Shown here piece by piece: positions 5,711 through 13,922 of a stretch of DNA of 23,306 nucleotides. The position numbers and the translations under genes were made by a program. The stretch lies in IMG/VR virus record IMGVR_UViG_3300025276_000222, positions 1-23,306 of that record; one strand, given 5' to 3'. Each line of letters opens with the position of its first letter. Within the stretch, counting starts at the first letter, position 1. The notes beneath the pieces are model-generated. The model did no database searches. It was not told the origin of the DNA and saw only the letters and a list, made by a program, of their open reading frames with translations. This stretch comes from a virus.

Positions 5711-7291
5711 ATGGCTGATATAAAAAAAGTAATACGCCAAGAATATTTAAAATGTGCTACGGACCCAGTACATTTTATGCGTAAGTACTGTTATATACAG
5801 CACCCACAACGTGGTCGCATACAGTTTAACCTGTACCCATTTCAAGAAAAAATATTAACGTTATTTCAAAATAACGACTATAGTGCTATACTAAAATCTA
5901 GACAACTAGGTATATCAACATTAGTGTCAGGTTACTCTCTTTGGTTAATGACCTTTCATAAAGATAAAAATATACTGGCCTTAGCAACTACACAGGCAAC
6001 CGCAAGAAATTTAGTAACAAAAGTACAATTTATGTGGGAAAATTTACCTTCATGGCTTAAAGTAGATTCTGCGGAAAATAATAAATTATCACTTAGATTT
6101 ACTAATGGTTCAAAAGTACAAGCAAAATCTTCAAATGCTGATGCCGCACGTTCGGAAGCAGTATCATTGTTGATAATTGATGAAGCAGCCTTTATTGATA
6201 ATATTGCTGAAACATGGGCATCAGCACAACAAACCCTAGCGACTGGTGGTGGAGCTATAGTATTATCTACACCTTATGGTACAGGTAATTGGTTTCATCA
6301 AACTTGGGTTAAGGCGGAACAGGGAGAAAATGATTTCTTACCAATTAAACTTCCATGGTATGTCCATCCTGAAAGAGATCAGTCATGGAGAGATGCACAG
6401 GATAATTTATTAGGTGATCCTAGATTAGCAGCACAAGAATGTGATTGTGATTTTAGCACATCAGGTGATATAGTATTTTATAATGAACATTTAGAATATT
6501 ATGAAAAATCCTTTATTAAAGAACCACTAGAACGTAGAGGTGCAGATCAAAACTTATGGGTTTGGGAAAATGCTGATTATTCTAGATCTTATATGGTCTT
6601 AGCAGATGTTGCTCGAGGTGATGGAAAAGATTTTTCTACTTGTCATGTAATGGATGTTGAAACTAATGTTCAAGTAGCAGAATATAAAGGTCAAATTGGT
6701 ACTAAAGAATTTGGACATTTATTAGTAGGATTAGCTACAGAATATAATGAAGCATTACTAGTAATTGAAAACGCCAACATAGGATGGGCTACAATACAAG
6801 TAGCTATAGATAGAAACTATTCTAACCTTTACTATTCACAAAAGAGTGGAGAAGCCAATGCTAGTTCGTATTTTGACCAATATGAGGACAATTCTAAAAA
6901 AGTAGCTGGTTTTACAATGTCATCTAAAACAAGACCTATGATAATAGGTAAGTTTCAAGAATACATTGGTGATAAAGGAGTAACAATTCAATCTAGAAGG
7001 TTGATAGAAGAAATGAAAGTATTTATTTGGAAAAATGGAAGGGCAGAAGCGCAAACAGGATATAATGATGATTTAGTAATGGCTTTTGGGATGGGGATGT
7101 ATGTTAGAGATACGGCATTAAAATTTAAACAAAGAGGAATAGACTTAACAAAACAAACCTTAGGTAATATGACAGTTAATAGAACACCTTACCAAGGTGG
7201 TTATGGTAGCGGTTACAATCAACAAGTAAAAAACCCATATAGCATGAATGACGATAAAGGTAATAAAGAAGATATTAGTTGGTTATTATAA
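5711..7291 (+). CDS. terL: Terminase large subunit (gp17-like)
   Basis: This is the ATP-driven DNA-packaging motor and headful nuclease, which docks on the portal. It has 526 residues (T4 gp17 about 610). Motifs appear in order: Walker A SRQLGIST (residues 63-70, the T4-like form), Walker B LLIIDEAA (153-160), and coupling motif LSTPYG (185-190). The RNase H-like nuclease domain carries LADVARGDGKDFS (Asp299), VIENANIG (Glu353) and YNDDLVMAFG (Asp453/454), giving the three acidic metal ligands. No small terminase is visible in the window. The gene is tightly coupled to the overlapping membrane-protein pair upstream, and the portal gene follows after 30 nt. Identification is confident. Confidence 0.96.
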   Translation: MADIKKVIRQEYLKCATDPVHFMRKYCYIQHPQRGRIQFNLYPFQEKILTLFQNNDYSAILKSRQLGISTLVSGYSLWLMTFHKDKNILALATTQATARNLVTKVQFMWENLPSWLKVDSAENNKLSLRFTNGSKVQAKSSNADAARSEAVSLLIIDEAAFIDNIAETWASAQQTLATGGGAIVLSTPYGTGNWFHQTWVKAEQGENDFLPIKLPWYVHPERDQSWRDAQDNLLGDPRLAAQECDCDFSTSGDIVFYNEHLEYYEKSFIKEPLERRGADQNLWVWENADYSRSYMVLADVARGDGKDFSTCHVMDVETNVQVAEYKGQIGTKEFGHLLVGLATEYNEALLVIENANIGWATIQVAIDRNYSNLYYSQKSGEANASSYFDQYEDNSKKVAGFTMSSKTRPMIIGKFQEYIGDKGVTIQSRRLIEEMKVFIWKNGRAEAQTGYNDDLVMAFGMGMYVRDTALKFKQRGIDLTKQTLGNMTVNRTPYQGGYGSGYNQQVKNPYSMNDDKGNKEDISWLL

Positions 7292-7292
7292 C

Positions 7293-7307
7293 CATATTTA
7301 TAAACAA
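7293..7307 (+). promoter_or_regulatory. Late-promoter-like motif CATATTTATAAACAA
   Basis: The core TATTTATAA at 7295-7303 is 27 nt before the portal ATG at 7322 and begins four nt after the terminase stop. Confidence 0.45.
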
Positions 7308-7321
7308 TAATTATATATTAG

Positions 7322-9217
7322 ATGGCAGATAAAAGTGTATTTACAAGATTAAGGAGATTATTTTCTACAGACGTAGTAATACGAAATGTTGGAGGTAACC
7401 AAATTAAAACCATAGATTCGGGTCATATCCAATCTAGTGGAGAGTATGAAACAAATGCTCTAGTAGACAGATTTAATAAAGTCTACTCCTCAGCCCCTAC
7501 CTCATTATATGGGGCACAATTTAATTTAAACTATCAATATTTAAGAACACAACTATACTCAGAATATGATGTAATGGACACAGATGCTATTATAGCCTCT
7601 TCTCTTGATATTATAGCAGATGAGTCTACACTTAAAAATGATATGGGTGAAGTGCTTCAAATTAGAAGCTCTAATGAAGATATACAAAAAATATTATATA
7701 ATTTATTTTATGATGTATTAAATGTAGAATTTAATCTGTGGATGTGGGTTAGACAAATGTGTAAATATGGCGATTTTTTCCTAAAATTAGAAATAGCTGA
7801 AAAATTTGGTGTATACAATGTTATACCTTACACAGCATATCATATTGAAAGACTTGAAGGTCAAAATCCTGAAAATCCTTCTGAAGTAAGGTTTAAATGG
7901 AATCCTGAAGGTTTTTCTGGAGGTTCTTCTAGTGGTTATTATAATGTAGCAGGGGCTAATGGAGCAAACGATGATAGAAGTGGTATAATATATGATAATT
8001 ATGAAATGGCTCACTTTAGAATGGTGGGTGATGTTAATTATTTACCTTATGGTAGGTCTTATATTGAACCAGCTAGAAAATTATTTAAACAATACACGTT
8101 AATGGAAGATGCGATGTTAATTCATAGAATTGCTCGTGCTCCTGAAAAAAGAGTATTTTATGTAAACGTTGGAGCAATTCCACCTAATGAAGTAGAAGCA
8201 TTTATGCAGAAAACTATCAATAACATGAAACGTACTCCAATGATGGATGAAAAAACAGGTGAATATAACTTAAAATATAACATGCAAAACATGTTAGAAG
8301 ATTTTTACATTCCTGTTCGTGGTAATGATAGCGCAACAAAAATTGAAACAACACCAGGATTACAGTATGATGGTATTGCGGATGTTGAATATTTAAGAGA
8401 AAAATTATTTGCTGCTCTTAAAGTACCAAAATCTTTTATGGGTTATGGAGAAGGAGAAGCAGGTAAATCTACATTAGCACAACAAGATATTAGATTTGCT
8501 CGTACTATTGATAGAATACAAAGAATATTATTATCTGAGCTCCAGAAGATTGCTCTAGTTCATTTATACACACAAGGGTTTAGAGATGAAACCTTAACAA
8601 ATTTTGAATTGTCAATGACAACTCCTTCTATCATTTATGATCAAGAAAGAATTGAATTAATGAAATCAAAATCTGAATTAGCAGGTACATTATTAGAACA
8701 AGGTTTAGTACCATCTGATTGGATTTACCACAATGTATACCACTTTAGTGAAGACCAATATGATGAGTATAGAGATCTAGTTCGCGAAGACTCTAAACGC
8801 AAATTTAGAAATGATCAAATTTTAGCAGAAGGCAATGATCCAGTAGAAAGTGGTCAATCATATGGAACTCCTCATGATTTAGCTTCATTATATGGTAAAG
8901 GCAGAACAATGTCTGATCCTGCTAATGTACCTGATGGGTATGCTGATGATTTAGAATTAGGTCGACCTAAAGATGGGGTTACTAATAGAGGAAAACAAGA
9001 CAATAATTTCGGTAAAGACCCTCTAGGAGTTAAAAGCATGAAAGGAACAGATAAAAATGATGGAGATTTTAAACCAAGACTATCAGAATTTGAAGACCCT
9101 AAAATAACTTACCTAAAAAATAAGGATATATTTAAAGGTTTAGACAAAAAACAACTAATATTTGAACAGGATAAAGCGGACTCTTCATTACTTGATGAAT
9201 CTCGACTAAAATCTTAA
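7322..9217 (+). CDS. gp20: Portal protein (gp20-like)
   Basis: The portal forms the dodecameric ring at the head vertex that nucleates prohead assembly and docks terminase. Support comes from position after terminase, length (631 residues against 524 in T4) and typical T4-like portal segments. These include the N-terminal FSTDVVIRNVGG, DTDAIIASSLDIIADEST near residue 85, HRIARAPEKRVFYVNVG near residue 270, and KVPKSFMGYGEGEAGKSTLA near residue 370. The last roughly 110 residues (from about GRTMSDPANVPDG) are polar, low in hydrophobics and rich in D, K and G. They look like a disordered extension and explain much of the extra length. ATG at 7322 follows an A/T leader with a motif 27 nt upstream. 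Confidence 0.93.
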   Translation: MADKSVFTRLRRLFSTDVVIRNVGGNQIKTIDSGHIQSSGEYETNALVDRFNKVYSSAPTSLYGAQFNLNYQYLRTQLYSEYDVMDTDAIIASSLDIIADESTLKNDMGEVLQIRSSNEDIQKILYNLFYDVLNVEFNLWMWVRQMCKYGDFFLKLEIAEKFGVYNVIPYTAYHIERLEGQNPENPSEVRFKWNPEGFSGGSSSGYYNVAGANGANDDRSGIIYDNYEMAHFRMVGDVNYLPYGRSYIEPARKLFKQYTLMEDAMLIHRIARAPEKRVFYVNVGAIPPNEVEAFMQKTINNMKRTPMMDEKTGEYNLKYNMQNMLEDFYIPVRGNDSATKIETTPGLQYDGIADVEYLREKLFAALKVPKSFMGYGEGEAGKSTLAQQDIRFARTIDRIQRILLSELQKIALVHLYTQGFRDETLTNFELSMTTPSIIYDQERIELMKSKSELAGTLLEQGLVPSDWIYHNVYHFSEDQYDEYRDLVREDSKRKFRNDQILAEGNDPVESGQSYGTPHDLASLYGKGRTMSDPANVPDGYADDLELGRPKDGVTNRGKQDNNFGKDPLGVKSMKGTDKNDGDFKPRLSEFEDPKITYLKNKDIFKGLDKKQLIFEQDKADSSLLDESRLKS

Positions 9218-9229
9218 TATTTATAAATA
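9218..9229 (+). promoter_or_regulatory. Late-promoter-like motif TATTTATAAATA
   Basis: TATTTATAA starts directly after the portal stop and 24 nt before the ATG at 9242. It is the only site in the series that also contains the T4 late-promoter octamer TATAAATA on the + strand (9222-9229). Confidence 0.45.
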
Positions 9230-9241
9230 AATATATTTTTG

Positions 9242-10105
9242 ATGAAAATTAAACACTCAAAGTATAAAAATACAGGTATACTATTTGAATTACTTGTTAG
9301 ACAGATAACTGCGGATACCCTGTCGGGTAAAGAATCCAAGGCTATTGACTTATTAAAGACTTACTTTGTAAAAACAGAATTAGGTCGTGAATATAAGTTG
9401 TATGAAACAATTACAAAGTCTAAAGTACTAAATGAATCTAGAGCTACCGTATATTTAAATACTACACTAGATAACTCTAAAATATTTAATAGAGGTGCTT
9501 TAAGAAAGCAAAAGTACAATTTAATTAATGAAATAAAAAACCATTATAACTTAAATACTTTCTTTGGTTCACAAATTAAAAACTACAAAGAAACTGCAGC
9601 CTTGTATACATTAATCGAGGGTGTTAATTCTAAAACTGTAGTTGACAATAACCAGTTAATTGCTAGTAAAATAACAATACTAGAATTTTTAACTAAAACT
9701 GAAATAAAAAAGACCAAAAAAGACCAAGTACTAGCCGAATTTACTACTTACGATAAGGATGTAAGGTCCTTAACTTATAGAATATTACTAGAAAAATTTA
9801 ATGAAAAGTATGATGGTTTAAGTCAAGATCAAAAACAAGTACTTAAAGAATTTATCACCTCCGTAGACTCAACACCCGGATTAAGAACTTTTTATAATTC
9901 TAAAATAGTTTTACTTAAAAATTCCTTAAAAGAATCTTCTAAAGATATTAAGGATGAAGCTACTAAAATAAAAATTAACGAGATTACTAAGTTTTTAGTA
10001 GAATTAAATAAAACAGATAAGGTAGATAATGATAATCTAGTTGATTTGTTACAATACTACGAATTAGTAAATGAAATTAAAATAGCAAATGGCGTTAAAA
10101 TATAA
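9242..10105 (+). CDS. Conserved marine-phage protein between portal and protease
   Basis: I start this protein at ATG 9242; a TTG directly before it is possible but less likely. It has 287 residues, is basic and is mostly alpha-helical in character. The opening KIKHSKYKNTGILFELLVRQ is, from memory, recurrent among uncultured marine T4-like phages and always found near the portal. The body has K/E/N-rich helices without transmembrane segments, Cys clusters or a recognisable catalytic motif. Its place in the slot of T4 genes 67 and 68 suggests a prohead core or assembly role, but no sequence similarity to those is evident. The 3' end overlaps the next gene by 17 nt. Confidence 0.75.
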   Translation: MKIKHSKYKNTGILFELLVRQITADTLSGKESKAIDLLKTYFVKTELGREYKLYETITKSKVLNESRATVYLNTTLDNSKIFNRGALRKQKYNLINEIKNHYNLNTFFGSQIKNYKETAALYTLIEGVNSKTVVDNNQLIASKITILEFLTKTEIKKTKKDQVLAEFTTYDKDVRSLTYRILLEKFNEKYDGLSQDQKQVLKEFITSVDSTPGLRTFYNSKIVLLKNSLKESSKDIKDEATKIKINEITKFLVELNKTDKVDNDNLVDLLQYYELVNEIKIANGVKI

Positions 10106-11471
10106 ACTTAAAGAAATAGAAGTAGGTGACGTAAAAATAGATAACGGAGTTAAGTCTGTAGTTACAAGTAAAGACCCTAATACGGGTGCTATATCTTGGT
10201 CTATAGATTATGTTCCTAATTTAACTAAATTAGTTGAAGATTCTATGGAATTAGCTAGTACGGCAAAGGGTGTGTATCAAAAAGCTAAAGATGATAAAAA
10301 ATTTCTAGATATATACGAACAATCAAAACAATTAAGAAATACAATTCGTACCCATGTTAGAAATAATTATCCTGAAGACTATAAAAAATCAACAAACGAA
10401 TCAGTAGAAGAAGGAGTAGTTTATGATAATGAAACTCAAATATTAAAAGCTAAAATTTATGCTGAGGATTTTATGAGATCATATCGTAAAATGCTTAGAA
10501 TAGTTGATGGTAACTTTGGAGAAGTAGCAGAAGCTGAATTTAAAAAGATAGTAAAGGCCAAATTTAATGGTATGAATGAATCTGTAGTTAAAGAAGAAAC
10601 ATTTGAAGACGAAATCGTAAGATTAGAAGATACAATGTACGTTGATCGAAGAGATGGTGGTAAAATTTTTATACACCCCTTAGATAAACCAGGTGTAAGA
10701 AGACCTTCAAAAGATTACATTTCAATTAGTGGTAATAACATAACAGCTGTTCAAGGATACAATTCAGGACCAATACAAGATTTAGCAGATACCTATGGTT
10801 TATTTGTTGATAAGGATTCACGACTAGTCCCTATGGGTAAAGATTATGCTAGTGGAAAAGCATCATTATTATCCTCTAATATTTTAAGAGACGCTATTAA
10901 AGCAATTGAAGATGCAAGGAACATAGAAGCAAAAAATCAACAAGATTATTACAGAAAAAGAGGCCCAGTATCAGGAGTTGGTAATATGGATGAAGCTGAT
11001 GTTGTAGCTCCTATTGCAAAAGCAAATGTAGCGAAAGCTAACAACGCAATTACAAATGCTTCAGGGGTTGCCGATTATTTATTAGATGTTATTGATCAGA
11101 TAAAAGATAAAGAACAAGACGGTATTTTTAATAATAGCAATATAAAACAAGCTATAAACTTTTTAACAAAAGCTAAAGGTGTAGACGAAATGTCTATGTC
11201 AGGTGGGGCAGGTGCTTATCTAACACCTTATGCTTTTAGATTACCAAAAAAGAAAAAAAAAGACATAAAAGAAGGTGCTAAAAAGTCGGTTAATGTACAT
11301 AATCAAGGACAGCAACCAGGTGAAGACTTAGGACCGGGTCCAAAAGCAACAGAAGACGGAGTAAAAGATAATGCGTATGTAAAACAATTTAAATACCAGT
11401 TAGTTCCTAAAAATAAAAATGGTACTTATGTACAAAAAGGATCAGGACTTGAAGTAAAAAAATTGTTTTAA
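10089..11471 (+). CDS. Putative virion or prohead-core protein of unknown function
   Basis: This 460-residue protein is of unknown role. Residues 1-100 are charged (MALKYKLKEIEVGDVKID, later LTKLVEDSMELASTAKG). NESVEEGVVYDNETQI near residue 105 and NESVVKEETFEDEI near residue 155 look like paired linkers either side of a helical segment. A middle domain includes YISISGNNITAVQGYNSGPI. Near residue 365, MSMSGGAGAYLTPYAF is followed by RLPKKKKKD; from memory this GGAGAYLTxYAF element recurs in structural-region proteins of marine phages. The C-terminal 80 residues are Gly/Lys/Asn-rich and probably disordered. The start lies within the previous gene in another frame, and a 1-nt gap precedes the next gene, so these form one operon. 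Confidence 0.7.
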   Translation: MALKYKLKEIEVGDVKIDNGVKSVVTSKDPNTGAISWSIDYVPNLTKLVEDSMELASTAKGVYQKAKDDKKFLDIYEQSKQLRNTIRTHVRNNYPEDYKKSTNESVEEGVVYDNETQILKAKIYAEDFMRSYRKMLRIVDGNFGEVAEAEFKKIVKAKFNGMNESVVKEETFEDEIVRLEDTMYVDRRDGGKIFIHPLDKPGVRRPSKDYISISGNNITAVQGYNSGPIQDLADTYGLFVDKDSRLVPMGKDYASGKASLLSSNILRDAIKAIEDARNIEAKNQQDYYRKRGPVSGVGNMDEADVVAPIAKANVAKANNAITNASGVADYLLDVIDQIKDKEQDGIFNNSNIKQAINFLTKAKGVDEMSMSGGAGAYLTPYAFRLPKKKKKDIKEGAKKSVNVHNQGQQPGEDLGPGPKATEDGVKDNAYVKQFKYQLVPKNKNGTYVQKGSGLEVKKLF

Positions 11472-11472
11472 T

Positions 11473-11715
11473 ATGTATAATTATAAGTTGATAAAAGAAG
11501 ATGAGGATACGGCTAAACGAAATTTCCAAGAAGAAAGAGTTAATGCCTTTAGGGAAATAGAAGAAAAATTACAGTCTTTAATAAAACCATTAAGACAAGC
11601 AAAAATAGAAACTATAAAATATTATAGGGAAAACCCCAATAGTTACTCAGTAGTAACGGGTACAGATTTAATTAAGGACTTTATTAAGGATATTGAAACA
11701 TTACTAGAAAAATAA
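11473..11715 (+). CDS. Small helical protein, unknown
   Basis: This 80-residue protein begins MYNYKLIKEDEDTAKRNF and has no transmembrane segment. The centre (VNAFREIEEKLQSLIKPLRQ) and the end (TDLIKDFIKDIETLLEK) have heptad spacing and suggest a helical hairpin. The early L-I-K-E fits the prohead-protease pattern loosely. It lies 1 nt after the previous stop and 4 nt before the next start, in the slot where T4 carries the small core genes 67 and 68. A small core protein is possible, but no similarity can be claimed. Confidence 0.65.
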   Translation: MYNYKLIKEDEDTAKRNFQEERVNAFREIEEKLQSLIKPLRQAKIETIKYYRENPNSYSVVTGTDLIKDFIKDIETLLEK

Positions 11716-11719
11716 TAAT

Positions 11720-13123
11720 ATGAAAACATTACAAGAACAATACAATTCAATTCAAGAAGGCAAGGGCCGTAAGGATTTATTTTTAAAGGAGGCTAAAAAA
11801 ACATATCCTAATTTATTATCAAATCTTACTTCTTATAATGATGCTACAAGCATCTTAAAAAGCAAAAATAAAATCAACGAAGGTTTAGGTGGTATTGTTA
11901 CTTTAAAACCACTAGTACAACTAACATCTGAAGATTTTAACCCAAACAAACAAGATTGGGAAAGGAAATATGAAGATTTTGTTAATGAAGAAAAAGCTAA
12001 ATCTTTAAAACCAATCATTAATAAGGATATTGATAAAAAAATCAATACTGAAAAGGAAGATGATAAAATTAAAGCAGATGCTAAAGAAACATCAAAAACA
12101 GTAACAAATACACAAGATCGTAATTACGACTATTCACCAAAGGAAGATAACATTAACAATGTTAATGCTCAAGAAATGATGAATGGTGTGTATTTTGAAC
12201 TTAAAGAAGACCCATCTTTAACATTAGAAAAAGCACAAGAAAAAGTAATTAAAAACCTAGCTAAGGACCCATTAACATATGTAAAAAATGGTCAATTTGG
12301 AGTAGGCGTAGGATACACAGAAACAGAAGTACAGGAAAATTCAGGTAAAACCTACGGAGGTAGTGGATACAGTGATAAATTAAAAAAATCAGATACAAAA
12401 ATGAAACCAATTAAAGAAAGTTTATTTAAAAAATTAATCAAAGAAGGATTAGGTGGTGTAGTAACATCAGGAAACCCAAATTCACTAGCTGCACAATCAG
12501 GTAGAGAAATTAGAAGAATAATGGCTGAAGATGGCTTTCAAGCAGACCAAGCAGGTTCTCAATACCATGCTTCATTATATGCTGAATCAAATGATGAAAA
12601 AGCAGGACCAATGGATGAAGCTCCTAAACCAGATTTTATGGATATTGATAAGGATGGTGATAAGGAAGAATCTATGAAAAAAGCGGGTAAAGATAAAAAA
12701 TCTAAAAAACCTAAAAAAGATTCAATAGATGCTAAATTAGCAGAAATTGGACTTCAAGCAGAAACTGTAAAAATGGAAGCTCAATTAGAATTTTTAACTA
12801 ACCACATTAGTGAAAAACAAGATAGATTATCAGGAATTAATGAAGACGAAAATATGTTGGAATTAATGGATAAGACTAAATTAAAAGAAATGGCTAAGGA
12901 CATTAAGGCGTTAGAGAAGAAAAAATCTCAAATGGAAAGAATCTACGAAAAATCTTGCGGTAAAAGTTACTCACCATCAAAAATGGTAGATGAAGTAGAG
13001 GATATTGATGAAATGGATGCTGTATCTTGGAACAGACAAAACAACCCAACACAAGGCCCAGCAGGCGAACGTGATCCTAAAAAAGTAGGACAGTCAACAT
13101 CGGCGTATGGTTTAAACAAATAA
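11720..13123 (+). CDS. Putative prohead-core or internal head protein with DxDxDG motif
   Basis: This 467-residue, highly charged, low-complexity protein opens MKTLQEQYNSIQEGKGRKDL, then FLKEAKKTYPNL. From memory this start is recurrent in marine T4-like phages. I-Q-E/G and L-K-E/A fit the prohead-protease pattern. A short motif is repeated: EGLGGIVTL near residue 54 and EGLGGVVTS near residue 241. MDIDKDGDKEESMKKAGK near residue 310 resembles a single EF-hand-like calcium loop followed by a Lys-rich tract. The region from about 345 to 415 is a K/E/L coiled coil. Its position, 2 nt before the protease gene, and its composition suit an internal core or cargo protein. Function unproven. Confidence 0.7.
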   Translation: MKTLQEQYNSIQEGKGRKDLFLKEAKKTYPNLLSNLTSYNDATSILKSKNKINEGLGGIVTLKPLVQLTSEDFNPNKQDWERKYEDFVNEEKAKSLKPIINKDIDKKINTEKEDDKIKADAKETSKTVTNTQDRNYDYSPKEDNINNVNAQEMMNGVYFELKEDPSLTLEKAQEKVIKNLAKDPLTYVKNGQFGVGVGYTETEVQENSGKTYGGSGYSDKLKKSDTKMKPIKESLFKKLIKEGLGGVVTSGNPNSLAAQSGREIRRIMAEDGFQADQAGSQYHASLYAESNDEKAGPMDEAPKPDFMDIDKDGDKEESMKKAGKDKKSKKPKKDSIDAKLAEIGLQAETVKMEAQLEFLTNHISEKQDRLSGINEDENMLELMDKTKLKEMAKDIKALEKKKSQMERIYEKSCGKSYSPSKMVDEVEDIDEMDAVSWNRQNNPTQGPAGERDPKKVGQSTSAYGLNK

Positions 13124-13125
13124 AC

Positions 13126-13731
13126 ATGAGAAAGCTATTAATAGAAACTCATACAATTAACTATACCCCAACTATATTAACTGAAAGTGTTAATGCGGAA
13201 AATGGGAATATGGTTGTTGAGGGGATATTAGCTACTTGTGAAGTTAAAAACGGTAACGGTAGGTATTATTCTAAGGAATTATGGAAAAGGGAAATGGACA
13301 AGTATAATGAACTAATTGAACAAAGACGTTCAATGGGGGAACTAGACCACCCAGAATCTCAAATAATTAATCTACAAAATGTATCACATATTATTAGTGG
13401 GTACAGATGGGAAGGAAATGACATTGTAGGTAAAATAGAAGTTTTACCAACCCCAGCAGGTAATATATTAAAGGCACTAGTAGGTAATGGTGTAACAGTA
13501 GGTGTATCGTCTCGTGGTATGGGTTCATTAGAGGAAAATAGAGAAGGCGTAATGGAGGTTCAAGATGATTTTGAATTACTATGTTGGGATTTTGTTTCAA
13601 CTCCTTCAAACCCTGGTTCTTACATGCATATGATTAAAGAAGGTATGGAGGCATCAAAGTATAACTACACAAAAGTAAACAGTATTATACATGAAATCCT
13701 TTGTTCAAAAGGGTCATGTCCAATAACTTAA
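13126..13731 (+). CDS. gp21: Prohead maturation protease (gp21-like)
   Basis: This serine protease matures the prohead by cutting scaffold, capsid protein and internal proteins after Glu. It has 201 residues (T4 gp21 about 212). The herpesvirus-protease-like fold is indicated by VEGILATCEVKNGNGRYYSK (residues 31-50), GELDHPE with catalytic His75, GVSSRGMGSL with the nucleophile at Ser128 or Ser129, and CWDFVSTPS with Asp155. The N-terminus contains ILTES (Glu20), which matches the L/I-x-E self-cleavage pattern, although it may simply be the first beta strand. The gene ends a tight operon and is followed by a strong terminator. The family call is confident. Confidence 0.93.
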   Translation: MRKLLIETHTINYTPTILTESVNAENGNMVVEGILATCEVKNGNGRYYSKELWKREMDKYNELIEQRRSMGELDHPESQIINLQNVSHIISGYRWEGNDIVGKIEVLPTPAGNILKALVGNGVTVGVSSRGMGSLEENREGVMEVQDDFELLCWDFVSTPSNPGSYMHMIKEGMEASKYNYTKVNSIIHEILCSKGSCPIT

Positions 13732-13769
13732 AAATAATTTTTTCGGACGCTACCGATGGATTAAACATT

Positions 13770-13795
13770 AGACGCTCATTTGAGCGTCTTTTTTG
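13770..13795 (+). terminator. Rho-independent terminator after the prohead protease
   Basis: AGACGCTC (13770-13777) pairs with GAGCGTCT (13782-13789) over the loop ATTT, followed directly by a T run. It separates the terminase-protease operon from the scaffold-capsid operon. Confidence 0.88.
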
Positions 13796-13812
13796 TTTTT
13801 AATAAGAGGTTA

Positions 13813-13823
13813 CATACGTATGA
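13813..13823 (+). promoter_or_regulatory. Palindromic promoter-like motif CATACGTATGA
   Basis: It lies 18 nt after the terminator T run and 108 nt before the scaffold ATG. It contains the perfect palindrome CATACGTATG and aligns with the intergenic series (TACGTATGA against TATTTATAA). If it drives transcription, the scaffold and capsid mRNA would have a leader of about 90 nt, much longer than elsewhere here. Confidence 0.4.
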
Positions 13824-13830
13824 CTGTAAT

Positions 13831-13895
13831 ACATCATGATTATTCTTATATGATGTCGACAATTATTATTTCTATTACGGTTCTTAATAACCGTA
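13831..13895 (+). other. Two hairpins in the leader of the scaffold-capsid operon
   Basis: ACATCAT (13831-13837) pairs with ATGATGT (13850-13856) over 12 nt. TACGGTT (13876-13882) pairs with AACCGTA (13889-13895) over 6 nt. Neither is followed by a T run, so they are not terminators. They could stabilise the mRNA of this abundantly needed operon or regulate translation; this is inference. Confidence 0.4.
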
Positions 13896-13922
13896 TTTCA
13901 CAAACTAAATTTTGGGATTATT

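Noticed and set aside
9239-9241. TTG as start of the gene after the portal
   Set aside because: An ATG follows directly at 9242 and keeps a 24-nt spacing to the upstream motif. TTG starts are not needed elsewhere in the window.
13126-13185. Firm claim of gp21 self-cleavage at ILTE (Glu20)
   Set aside because: The site fits the L/I-x-E rule, but this stretch could be the first beta strand of the protease. Kept only as a note.
13792-13823. Canonical Bacteroidota promoter (TTTG, about 19-20 nt, TAnnTTTG) before the scaffold gene
   Set aside because: TACGTATG fits TAnnTTTG with one mismatch and a TTTG lies near the right distance, but that TTTG is part of the terminator T run and the other intergenic sites do not fit this consensus.
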